NCBI GenBank assembly: GCA_021808985.1
Contig: JAKBAQ010000058.1
Location: 1-12,106, forward strand
Direction of reading: 5' to 3'
Length of the DNA stretch: 12,106 bases
DNA from: Pseudomonadota bacterium
Lineage (GTDB): Bacteria > Pseudomonadota > Alphaproteobacteria > Acetobacterales > Acetobacteraceae
Shown: positions 1 through 6,058 of the stretch, piece by piece
How the letters are laid out: the number at the start of each line of letters is the position of its first letter
Numbering within the stretch: position 1 is the stretch's first letter
The notes under the pieces: generated by a model
Told to the model about the DNA's origin: nothing
Databases searched by the model: none
Seen by the model: the letters and a program-made list of their open reading frames with translations, nothing else
Program-made: the position numbers and the translations under genes

Positions 1-302
1 TGCACGCCGTCAAAATCCAGCACGCCTTGGCGCAGGCTTTTGGAATGCAGGCGGAGACGCGCGAGCAGCGCCCTGCCCCAGCCGGCGGGCGTGAGCACGG
101 CCTCGCCGGGGGGAAATGAGAGGGTTGCGGGGCTGGGCGGCGCGGCGAGGAAAAAGCTGAGGCCCCGGCCTACGGGCAGACGCCATGTGCGCGGCGGCGC
201 GCCGGGTGTTTGCAGCTGAAATGGCAGATAGCCGCGGGACTGGGCGGCCTGGGACGGGTGCAGGAGCTGGAGGGCGGGAAGCTGGTGGGGGTTGGGGGGC
301 AT
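1..302 (-). CDS. Hypothetical protein, N-terminal part only (runs off the left edge)
   Basis: An open frame starts at the ATG whose complement lies at 302-300 and stays open to the edge of the window, giving about 100 residues. A GGAAGA ribosome-binding-like sequence lies about nine bases before the ATG. The visible part begins MPPNPHQLPALQLL and is rich in Pro, Leu, Ala and Arg. It has no signal peptide, no lipobox, no obvious membrane segment and no motif I recognise. Strong third-position GC and the lack of stops support coding. It follows the phosphatase gene on the same strand after a 111-bp gap that contains a GC hairpin, so it may have its own promoter. I do not recognise the family, and the C-terminal part is missing. 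Confidence 0.6.
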   Translation of the reverse strand, partial: MPPNPHQLPALQLLHPSQAAQSRGYLPFQLQTPGAPPRTWRLPVGRGLSFFLAAPPSPATLSFPPGEAVLTPAGWGRALLARLRLHSKSLRQGVLDFDGV

Positions 303-375
303 GATGGTGTCTTCCACGCGCCAGGATGGTGCTGGAGGATGTATTAATGCAACGCCCGGAGCCGCACCAGCGGCG

Positions 376-403
376 CGCGGGCAGGCATGGCGGCCTGCCC
401 GCG
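376..403 (-). terminator. GC-rich hairpin after the phosphatase gene (possible terminator)
   Basis: A 10-bp perfect inverted repeat (376-385 with 394-403, loop of 8) begins 11 bp after the phosphatase stop codon on the minus strand. The stem is almost all G and C. No T-run follows on the minus strand, so it would be a weak intrinsic terminator at best. It could instead be an mRNA-stabilising end or a partial attenuator before the next co-directional gene. Confidence 0.3.
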
Positions 404-413
404 GAAGGTTGTT

Positions 414-1346
414 TCAGGCCGGGGTGATGAGGCCGGCGTAGATGGTTTTGCCGGTCATGTCGACGAGGCCGTATTGCAACTTGTGGCCGGAGATGTGCAG
501 GCTCATGAAGCCATGCGCCCCGGAGGCGAAGCCGCCGCGGATGGCGGGGCGGGGTGTGTAGGTTTGCGAGCCGGCGCCGGTGACGACATAGGTGGTGCCG
601 CCCATTTCAACGGATTGGAGGCAATGGTCGTGCCCGCAAATGTAGAGCGGCACGTCATGCTTCGCCAGCACGGGGTTGAGGCGGGCGATGAGGTCCGGCT
701 GGTCGTGGTCTTCGCCGTCGGAATCGTCCAGCGCCGTGTAGATGGGGTGGTGGCCGACCACGATTTTCCAATGCGCGGTGGAGGCGGCCAGGGCGGTGTC
801 CAGCCAGTCCAGCTGGGCTTGAGAGTCCTGGCCTTCGATTTTGACCTTGGAGCCGAGGTATTTTTTGATGAAGGGGGAGGTGTCCAGATAGAAGAAGTCG
901 GCGCGGGCGCCGTCGGGCAGGGTTTGTGTTTCGGTGTAGTAGCGCGCGGGCAGGCGCCAGCGGTGGCTCATGGCGCTGTAGTCAAGCTGGGCCTGGACGT
1001 TGCCGCGATAGTCATGATTGCCGAGGATGACCTTCCAGGTGCTCTGGAGGGAGGGGGCGGTGTAGATCTTCTCGAAGGAGCTTTCCCATTGCGGGTCGTC
1101 AACGCCGGTGACGCCGTTTTCATAGAAATTGTCGCCCACGGAGACGGTGTACCGGGAGCCGATGGCCGCGGCTGTCTTGCCCATTTGCACCGCGACGGCG
1201 CGTTGATAGTCATGCCCGTGACGGCCCCAGTCGCCGATGAGGACGCAGTTGAGGGCGGCGGTGCCGGCCAGCGCGGGGGCGCCGAAGGCGGAGCCGGCGC
1301 CAAGGGCGAGAGAGGAGGAGATAAACCGCCGGCGTGTGAGCAACAT
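414..1346 (-). CDS. Tat-exported metallophosphoesterase, purple (tartrate-resistant) acid phosphatase-like
   Basis: The protein has 310 residues from the ATG at 1346. That start was chosen over the TTG at 1382 because it follows a GAAAGG site and puts a twin-arginine signal (TRRRFISSS) at the very N-terminus, followed by an Ala/Gly/Leu-rich segment. The full calcineurin-like metal-ligand set is present in order: GDWG (residues 38-41), GDNFY (71-75, with the Tyr typical of purple acid phosphatases), GNHD (109-112), GHHP (198-201) and GHDH (238-241). Length and motif order match small acid phosphatase type 5-like enzymes, which hydrolyse phosphomonoesters with a binuclear metal centre. The Tat signal suggests export already folded and metal-loaded to the periplasm. 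It lies 75 bp after gshB on the same strand and may be co-transcribed. The physiological substrate is unknown; phosphate scavenging is an inference. Confidence 0.88.
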   Translation of the reverse strand: MLLTRRRFISSSLALGAGSAFGAPALAGTAALNCVLIGDWGRHGHDYQRAVAVQMGKTAAAIGSRYTVSVGDNFYENGVTGVDDPQWESSFEKIYTAPSLQSTWKVILGNHDYRGNVQAQLDYSAMSHRWRLPARYYTETQTLPDGARADFFYLDTSPFIKKYLGSKVKIEGQDSQAQLDWLDTALAASTAHWKIVVGHHPIYTALDDSDGEDHDQPDLIARLNPVLAKHDVPLYICGHDHCLQSVEMGGTTYVVTGAGSQTYTPRPAIRGGFASGAHGFMSLHISGHKLQYGLVDMTGKTIYAGLITPA

Positions 1347-1421
1347 AGACAACCTTTCAGATTCTTCGCCTCCCTCTAGCAAAGCGGCTGGCGGCTCGTC
1401 TGCTACAATTCGATGACAGTC

Positions 1422-2366
1422 TCAGGAACGCAGCGCCTCGATTTTCTCCCAGATGGCGGCGGCGAGATTGGCGCCGTCAAAACGGGCGATTTGTTGCAGG
1501 CCGGTTGGGGAGGTGACGTTGATTTCAGTGAGGTAGCCGCCGATGACATCAATGCCGGTGAAGAGCAGGCCCTCGCGCTTGAGGGTGGGGGCGATGCGGG
1601 CGCAGATTTCCAGCTCGCGGGGGGTGAGACTGGCTGGCTCCGGGCGGCCGCCGGCATGCATGTTGGAACGGCTGTCGCCCTCGGCGGGGACGCGGTTGAG
1701 GGCGCCGAGCGGCTCGCCGTCGATCAGGATGATGCGCTTGTCGCCCTGGCGGACGGCGGGCTCGTAGCGCTGGACCATCAGCGGCTCGCGGGAGGCGGCG
1801 AAGAACATGTCCAACAGGGAGCCAAGATTTTCATCGTCCGGCTTGAGGCGGAAGACGCCGATGCCGCCATTGCCGAATAGCGGCTTGATGATGATGTCGC
1901 CGTGGAGGCTGCGGAAGTCTTTGATCGCGCCACGGTCCCAGGCGATGAGGGTGGGGGGCATCAGATCGGGGAAATGGGTCACCAGCAGTTTTTCGGGCGC
2001 GTTGCGCACGGCGGCGGGGTTGTTGACCACCAGGGTTTTGGGGTGGATGTGCTCCAGCAGGTGCGTGGCGGTGATGTAGGCCATGTCGAACGGGGGGTCC
2101 TGGCGCATCAGCACCACGTCCATCTCCGCCAGATTGACGGTTTTTTCGGGGCCGAACGCATAATGCTGGCCGGAGACGTTTTGGACCGTGACGGGGCGCA
2201 GGCGGGCCTGCAGGGTGGGGCCGCTGAGCCACATATGGTGGACTTCATAATGCCAGAGCGCATGGCCGCGCGTTTGCGCCTCCAGCATCAGGGCGAAGGT
2301 GGAGTCGCCCGTGATGTCGATGCTGTGCATCGGGTCCATCTGCACTGCGATTTTCAGGCCGGCCAT
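1422..2366 (-). CDS. gshB: Glutathione synthetase (ATP-grasp)
   Basis: This 314-residue protein has the usual length of bacterial GshB, which ligates gamma-glutamylcysteine to glycine with ATP in the cytoplasm, the second step of glutathione synthesis. Family landmarks are visible: the N-terminal KIAVQMDP start, MRQDPPFD (residues 87-94), VVNNP (113-117), the ATP-grasp lysine and glycine loop KPLFGNGGIG (161-170), DKRIILIDG (209-217), SNMHAGG (234-240) and the metal- and substrate-binding EINVTSPTG (281-289). The ATG at 2366 follows a GAGG site about six bases upstream. The gene sits 32 bp after a small lipoprotein gene on the same strand, so the two are probably co-transcribed. gshA is not in the window. 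I see nothing broken or unusual in the protein. Confidence 0.96.
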   Translation of the reverse strand: MAGLKIAVQMDPMHSIDITGDSTFALMLEAQTRGHALWHYEVHHMWLSGPTLQARLRPVTVQNVSGQHYAFGPEKTVNLAEMDVVLMRQDPPFDMAYITATHLLEHIHPKTLVVNNPAAVRNAPEKLLVTHFPDLMPPTLIAWDRGAIKDFRSLHGDIIIKPLFGNGGIGVFRLKPDDENLGSLLDMFFAASREPLMVQRYEPAVRQGDKRIILIDGEPLGALNRVPAEGDSRSNMHAGGRPEPASLTPRELEICARIAPTLKREGLLFTGIDVIGGYLTEINVTSPTGLQQIARFDGANLAAAIWEKIEALRS

Positions 2367-2398
2367 GTGATCCTCAAAGCTATGTCGAGGGCAGCCTA

Positions 2399-2779
2399 TC
2401 AGGAGGCGGCGGAGGGCTCCAGTGCCGCGGCGGTGGTGGCGTGCTCCAGGCTGAGGGTGCAGCGGGCGGGATCGCCGTTATCCGGCACGGCGGCGGCGAC
2501 GCGGGGGATGCCGGCGGAGTCAGGATAGAGGATGAGATCCAGGCCGCAGACGGAGGAATGGTAGAGCCATACCTGGGCCGGGCCATCAACCCGCAGCAGG
2601 GCCGGGTGGCCGAAGGCGGCATCCAGCGTGGCGGGGGTGGCGCCGACAAGATCGGCGACGGTGAGCAGGGGGGGAGATGATTCGGTCTGCGCCGTTTGGG
2701 CTGGGCCTTGCGCGCAGCCCGCCAGCAACAGGGCGCCGCACGCGGCGCTGAGAAAATGAAACCTGATCCGTTGCGCCAT
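2399..2779 (-). CDS. Small conserved-type lipoprotein, function unknown
   Basis: The protein has 126 residues and a clear lipoprotein signal: basic N-terminus MAQRIRFHF, hydrophobic stretch, then the lipobox LAGC with the lipidated Cys at residue 22. The mature part has a Thr/Ser/Pro-rich linker to about residue 37. A compact domain follows (about 38-110), with LVGATPATLDAAFGHPALLR and a VWLYHSSVCGLDLILY segment. Two cysteines (78 and 107) could form a disulfide. The G-x-P turn followed by a WxY and Cys-rich strand is a style common in uncharacterised alphaproteobacterial lipoproteins and faintly recalls BamE/SmpA-type folds; that likeness is only an impression. A GGGAA sequence lies just before the ATG. 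The gene is first in the minus-strand run leading into gshB. Confidence 0.75.
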   Translation of the reverse strand: MAQRIRFHFLSAACGALLLAGCAQGPAQTAQTESSPPLLTVADLVGATPATLDAAFGHPALLRVDGPAQVWLYHSSVCGLDLILYPDSAGIPRVAAAVPDNGDPARCTLSLEHATTAAALEPSAAS

Positions 2780-2946
2780 GCGATTCCCGGAGACTGAAGC
2801 CTGGCCGTCTATATCAAATGCATCATACTTTAACAGGATGTTTCCGGGGTTTTGGGCGGTGTTTTTTCCGCTGCGGCGAATTTTTTCGCCACAATCAAAG
2901 CAACCCGCCGCCTTATTCGCGCCTTGGTCGGGCGCGAGGGTGCGGG

Positions 2947-2965
2947 CATGGATGAGTGATCCATG
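2947..2965. repeat. 7-bp inverted repeat just upstream of the small ORF
   Basis: CATGGAT and ATCCATG (2947-2953 and 2959-2965) form a perfect inverted repeat around a 5-nt centre. It ends 23 bp before the start codon of the 57-residue ORF and just ahead of its ribosome-binding site. It could be a small operator or a 5' leader hairpin. Chance is not excluded for arms of seven bases. Confidence 0.3.
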
Positions 2966-2988
2966 ATTTTGAGGACGGAGAGTGGAAA

Positions 2989-3162
2989 ATGCCCGTGAAT
3001 ACGCTGAAGACCGAAGCCGACCTGCGCCATGCCGTGATTGACCGGTTGATCGCGGCTTCGCTGAGCAATGGCAGGCCGACTCTGGAGGCGACGCTGGAGC
3101 GCTGGCGGCGGATGAGCATTCCGGCGGGCGAGCCGGCGGCGGCGGAGGTTAAAGCCTCCTGA
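2989..3162 (+). CDS. Small hypothetical protein (57 residues)
   Basis: The ATG at 2989 is preceded by GGAGAG at a good distance, better than the upstream in-frame GTG at 2956, which has no such site. The product starts MPVNTLKTEADLRH, ends EPAAAEVKAS, and has no signal peptide or cysteine. Residues about 9-42 look like two amphipathic helices separated by a Gly/Pro turn (SNGRPT), with basic and acidic residues interleaved (DLRHAVIDRL, LEATLERWRR). The C-terminus is a short Pro/Ala tail. The gene is monocistronic: its neighbours are both on the minus strand, an inverted repeat lies just upstream, and a hairpin with a T-run follows. I do not recognise the family. The ribosome-binding site, GC pattern and flanking signals support a real small gene. 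Confidence 0.55.
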   Translation: MPVNTLKTEADLRHAVIDRLIAASLSNGRPTLEATLERWRRMSIPAGEPAAAEVKAS

Positions 3163-3176
3163 ACGGCGCGCGCCGG

Positions 3177-3222
3177 CTAGAGCATGATTGCCTTGCAGCA
3201 ATCCTGCTCTAGCCATGTTTTT
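3177..3222 (+). terminator. Strong hairpin followed by T5, likely terminator of the small ORF
   Basis: CTAGAGCA (3177-3184) and GATTGC (3186-3191) pair with GCAATC (3198-3203) and TGCTCTAG (3205-3212), with one mismatch and a 6-nt loop. Five Ts follow at 3218-3222 on the plus strand. It starts 14 bp after the TGA of the 57-residue ORF. The CTAGAGCA...TGCTCTAG frame also resembles dispersed intergenic palindromes that are common in alphaproteobacterial genomes, so it may be a repeat element acting as a terminator. Terminator function is inferred. Confidence 0.55.
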
Positions 3223-3224
3223 GC

Positions 3225-3281
3225 GATCAATTTCATTGGTTTGGGTCGAATCCGCCGATTCGATCCAAACCAATATTGATC
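3225..3281. repeat. Long near-perfect inverted repeat abutting the msrA stop codon
   Basis: The core stem joins ATTGGTTTGG (3235-3244) and TCGAATC (3246-3252) to GATTCGA (3257-3263) and CCAAACCAAT (3265-3274) around the loop CGCC. The single non-Watson-Crick position (3245/3264) is a G-U wobble in plus-strand RNA. An outer arm, GATCAA (3225-3230) with TTGATC (3276-3281), extends the structure. The last paired base belongs to the msrA stop codon (3283-3281 on the minus strand). It lies 12 bp from the preceding hairpin. It could fold as a transcript-end structure for msrA, a cruciform, or one half of a composite repeat. Confidence 0.7.
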
Positions 3282-3979
3282 TAGGTGAGCGGAAAGACCG
3301 TGACCGGGGTTGCCCGGTAGAATGCCGGGAAGGCCGCTTGCAGGGCGCGCAGCTTGGGAAGGTCGTTGATGGCGATGTAGGGGTTATCAGGGTGGCGCGC
3401 CAGGAAATCCTGATGGTAGGCTTCGGCGTGATAAAACGGCATGGCCGGAGCCAGCTGCACCACGATGGGGGCGGAGAAGATATGCGCCCGCGTGAGCTGA
3501 GCGATGTATCGGCTGGCGATTTTTTGCTGGGCGGGGGAGTTGTACCAGATTTCGGAGCGGTATTGGGTGCCGCTGTCTGGCCCTTGATAGTTGAGCTCGG
3601 TGGGGTTTGAGGCGACGGCAAGGTCAATTTGCAGGATTTTGCCGTATGAGATGATGGTCGGGTTGAAAATGATCTGCACGGATTCGGCGTGGCCGGTGAG
3701 GCCGGTGCTGACGATTGCATAATGCGCGGTGCTGGCGGCGCCGCCAGTATAGCCGGCATAGACGCGGATGACGCCTTTCACATGCTCATACACGCCCTGC
3801 ATGCCCCAGAAGCAGCCGCCTGAAAGGGTGGCGGTTGCAAGCGGGGCGGGGTTTGGCGGGTTATAGGCCGGGGGTGGCACGGCGGGGCCGGCATGCGCGG
3901 GGGCGGCGGCGGCCCAGGCCAGGACGAGGGCCGCGAGGAAGCGCGCGGAAGGGCGGCGGCGGGGGTGCGGGAGCGGCAT
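3281..3979 (-). CDS. msrA: Exported peptide-methionine (S)-S-oxide reductase with a single cysteine
   Basis: MsrA reduces the S-epimer of methionine sulfoxide, free or in proteins. This 232-residue protein has an N-terminal export signal (RRRP followed by a Leu/Ala segment ending at AHA, about residue 30), so it probably works in the periplasm. The catalytic GCFWG motif is at 55-59 (Cys56), the family Glu at 99 in GHAES, and NPTELNYQGPDSGTQYRS at 125-142. The YHAEAYHQDF and HPDNPYI segments (183-202) complete the MsrA fold. Cys56 is the only cysteine in the protein; the usual C-terminal resolving cysteines are absent. An AGG site precedes the ATG. The gene is divergent from msrB across 115 bp. 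Identity is secure; the periplasmic location is inferred. Confidence 0.95.
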   Translation of the reverse strand: MPLPHPRRRPSARFLAALVLAWAAAAPAHAGPAVPPPAYNPPNPAPLATATLSGGCFWGMQGVYEHVKGVIRVYAGYTGGAASTAHYAIVSTGLTGHAESVQIIFNPTIISYGKILQIDLAVASNPTELNYQGPDSGTQYRSEIWYNSPAQQKIASRYIAQLTRAHIFSAPIVVQLAPAMPFYHAEAYHQDFLARHPDNPYIAINDLPKLRALQAAFPAFYRATPVTVFPLT

Positions 3980-3995
3980 GGGGACCTGCTTTGCC

Positions 3996-4025
3996 TTGGA
4001 GCTGGAGGTTTGGGCATTATATAAG
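3996..4025 (+). promoter_or_regulatory. Candidate msrB promoter in the msrA-msrB divergent region
   Basis: TTGGAG (3996-4001) and TATAAG (4020-4025) are separated by 18 bp and lie about 70 bp before the msrB start codon. The same AT patch reads TATAAT on the minus strand (4021-4016), pointing toward msrA, but I see no well-spaced -35 for that direction. If both are used, the two promoters overlap and msrA and msrB could be regulated together. This is pattern matching to the general sigma-70 consensus only. Confidence 0.35.
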
Positions 4026-4094
4026 TGCGCCGGGCCTCAATGCGCGAAAATTCCGCGCGGGGCCGGGGCGAAATAAGAGAATAAGGAGAGACAT

Positions 4095-4508
4095 ATGACC
4101 CTGCCGGATGCGCCGCGTTTTCCTGTCAGCCATACGGATGCCGAGTGGCGCGAAATTTTGAGCCCCGAGCAATATGAGGTTTTGCGCGGGCATGGCACTG
4201 AGCGGCCGGGCAGCTGCGCGCTGAACCATGAAAAGCGGGCGGGGCGGTTCTCCTGCGCGGGGTGCGGGCAGGATTTGTTTATTTCTGGCACGAAGTTTGA
4301 CAGCCGCACCGGGTGGCCGAGCTTTAATGACCCGGTTGAGGGCGCGGTGGCGACCTCGGTTGACCGCACTTACGGCATGATACGGATTGAGGCGCATTGC
4401 AGCCGGTGCGGCGGGCATCTTGGCCATGTGTTCGAGGATGGGCCGGCGCCGACGGGGTTACGCTACTGCATTAACGGCGTGGCGCTGAATTTTACGCCGG
4501 CGCCGTGA
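4095..4508 (+). CDS. msrB: Peptide-methionine (R)-S-oxide reductase, zinc-binding form
   Basis: MsrB reduces the R-epimer of methionine sulfoxide. The 137-residue product is full length and has no signal peptide, so it should be cytoplasmic. It carries both zinc-binding pairs, CAGC (Cys54, Cys57) and CSRC (Cys102, Cys105), the conserved TGWPSF (72-77), GGHLGHVFEDGP (106-117), and the catalytic cysteine in GLRYCIN (Cys125). Where many MsrBs have the resolving cysteine in a GCGWPSF segment, this one has Thr72; an additional Cys41 lies in GSCALN. A strong AAGGAG site precedes the ATG. The gene is divergent from msrA and ends just before a bidirectional terminator. Complementary stereospecificity with the neighbouring MsrA makes the pair a functional unit, although the two probably act in different compartments. 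Confidence 0.96.
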   Translation: MTLPDAPRFPVSHTDAEWREILSPEQYEVLRGHGTERPGSCALNHEKRAGRFSCAGCGQDLFISGTKFDSRTGWPSFNDPVEGAVATSVDRTYGMIRIEAHCSRCGGHLGHVFEDGPAPTGLRYCINGVALNFTPAP

Positions 4509-4530
4509 CGGGCGCCGCCGGGCGGATGAT

Positions 4531-4566
4531 AAAAAACCCGCGATGCTTGCGCATCGCGGGTTTTTT
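4531..4566. terminator. Bidirectional rho-independent terminator
   Basis: A6 (4531-4536), a perfect 10-bp GC-rich stem (CCCGCGATGC with GCATCGCGGG), a TTGC loop (4547-4550) and T6 (4561-4566) form a symmetrical intrinsic terminator. It lies 22 bp after the msrB stop and 19 bp after the stop of the converging repeat-protein gene, so it should end both transcripts. Confidence 0.95.
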
Positions 4567-4585
4567 GTGAGCCCTGGAGCCTGGA

Positions 4586-6058
4586 TTAGGTGATGACGAT
4601 GCCGCTGGAGCCGGACACCGTGCTCAGGCTGCTCGCGGTGACACCGGCCAGCTTGATGGTCGAGCCATCGGAGAGGGTGATGACCGCGCCGCTGAAGCCA
4701 GGGGCCGTCTGGTCGGCGATGGAGAAGATGCCCAGCGTGTTGGTCGACCCGAAGACAGTGTCGTTCAGGTAGATCGAGCTGTTGGCGGAGCTGAAATCCG
4801 TGATGAGGTAGTTGCTCGCGCCGTTGACGGTGGTCTCGGCGTTGCTCACGAAGATGTACAGATTGTCAGTGCCGGCAACAGTCGAATTGGAGCCGGTGAG
4901 CGTGCTGCTGGACGAGCTGCCCATGATGAAGGCCTGCTGCCCGCTGCCCGCGGTGGAGACGACGGCGTTGGAGACGATGGCGCCGGTGCTGCCGGTGTAG
5001 GCCAGGCCGAGCTGGAAGGTGTTGTTCGCGGAGGTGGCGCTGCCGACCAGGGTTTCAGGGCCCTGATAGGCGAACAGGAAGTTGCCGAGCGAGGAGTTGC
5101 CTTCGAGGAAATCTCCCGAGCCGGCACCTTGCAGGGTGACCGCGCCGGAGCCGCCGACCAGCGAGTTGTTACCAGCACGACCGCCGACATAGTAGCCGCC
5201 GCCCGCGCCGCCGTAAGCCGTGACGGAGTTGGGGGCGAACTTGCCGGCGCCGTAGTTGGCGGAGAAAATGGTCGCGGCGTTGGAGCTGTTATTGATGAAG
5301 TCCAGCGTGCCGCCCGCGTTCTGGGCGAACTGCACGGCGACGGAGGAAGAGTCGTTCGCGTTGATGGTCGTGGCGCCGCCATAGACATAGACGGTGGCGG
5401 TCGAGTTGCCGTCAGCGCTCACGGTATCAAACGCCGCGCCGACATTCACGGTGTCCTTGCCGGCTCCAGCAACGGTTGAGCCCGCGCCGGAGAGCACGAT
5501 GTCGTAGGAGGAGTTCGGGTTGACGTTAGTGCTGTAGGCGCTGATGACGTCTCTGCCGCCGGCGGCATAGATGGAGTCCGCAGCGCCGGTGGTGCCGCCG
5601 TTCGTGTCAGTGTACACGACGTTGCTGTTAGCGCCGAACAGGGCCAGGGAGGTGGCGCCGTTGCCGGTGATGACCGATTTGCCGGGAACTTCGACGAGCA
5701 GATTGGTCACGTTCGCGGCGACGGTGAGGCCGGCGTAGGGAGCGGCGCTAAGGGTCGACACGCCACCGACCGAGTCAGTGTTCGTGAATTCCTCGAAGAA
5801 CTTTCCGCTGGAACCGCTGACGGTGTAGACCAAGCCGGCGGCGAGGTCGTTATTGATCAGCCCAACGGTGGGCGTGCCGCCCGAAACCGAACTGGAAATT
5901 GAGCTGCTGATACCATTAAGGTACGCCTGAAGAAGACCGTTGACGGAGCTACCCGCGCCAGTAGCGCTGAAGGCGGACGGAACCGTAACGATACCAACCG
6001 CCAAATTGGGGGAACCACCGACTGTTAAGCCTACTGTTGTTGAAACGACTGCTGACAT
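4586..6058 (-). CDS. Large secreted beta-strand repeat protein, RTX/type I-secretion-like
   Basis: The 490-residue protein is made mostly of Gly, Ser, Ala, Thr, Asn and Val. It has no Cys, His or Trp and only seven Lys/Arg. It has no N-terminal signal peptide. The middle contains degenerate G-G-x-D-like turns spaced by short beta strands (AAGGRDVIS, AGAGKDTVNV, GAGSGDFLEG), which suggests a beta-roll or beta-helix. The C-terminus (VITLSDGSTIKLAGVTAS and a short hydrophobic end) resembles the uncleaved C-terminal ends of type I secretion substrates. I therefore infer an extracellular or cell-surface protein, possibly an adhesin or matrix/S-layer-type protein. No secretion genes (ABC exporter, membrane fusion protein) are in the window. 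The ATG follows AGGGGTGG. The gene has its own long AT-rich leader and an intrinsic terminator, consistent with strong, monocistronic expression. Confidence 0.8.
   Translation of the reverse strand: MSAVVSTTVGLTVGGSPNLAVGIVTVPSAFSATGAGSSVNGLLQAYLNGISSSISSSVSGGTPTVGLINNDLAAGLVYTVSGSSGKFFEEFTNTDSVGGVSTLSAAPYAGLTVAANVTNLLVEVPGKSVITGNGATSLALFGANSNVVYTDTNGGTTGAADSIYAAGGRDVISAYSTNVNPNSSYDIVLSGAGSTVAGAGKDTVNVGAAFDTVSADGNSTATVYVYGGATTINANDSSSVAVQFAQNAGGTLDFINNSSNAATIFSANYGAGKFAPNSVTAYGGAGGGYYVGGRAGNNSLVGGSGAVTLQGAGSGDFLEGNSSLGNFLFAYQGPETLVGSATSANNTFQLGLAYTGSTGAIVSNAVVSTAGSGQQAFIMGSSSSSTLTGSNSTVAGTDNLYIFVSNAETTVNGASNYLITDFSSANSSIYLNDTVFGSTNTLGIFSIADQTAPGFSGAVITLSDGSTIKLAGVTASSLSTVSGSSGIVIT

Noticed and set aside
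387..1379. 330-residue plus-strand open frame over the phosphatase gene
   Set aside because: It is the antisense of a gene with a full metallophosphatase motif set. Its Gly/Ala/Val/Asp-rich composition is the usual artefact of GC-rich DNA.
2875..2890. GGCGAA/TTCGCC hairpin with T-rich loop between the lipoprotein and the small ORF
   Set aside because: The stem is only 6 bp with no T-run after it and no gene ends here, since both neighbours start rather than stop on this side.
3164..3175. CGGCGCGCGCCG palindrome after the small ORF
   Set aside because: It is a simple GC alternation expected often in such GC-rich DNA, with no T-run and no sensible loop.
2830..3759. 309-residue minus-strand open frame overlapping msrA and the small ORF
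   Set aside because: It reads msrA in the wrong frame and continues through the palindromes and the antisense of the small ORF; its Pro/Ser/Arg-rich product has no recognisable features.
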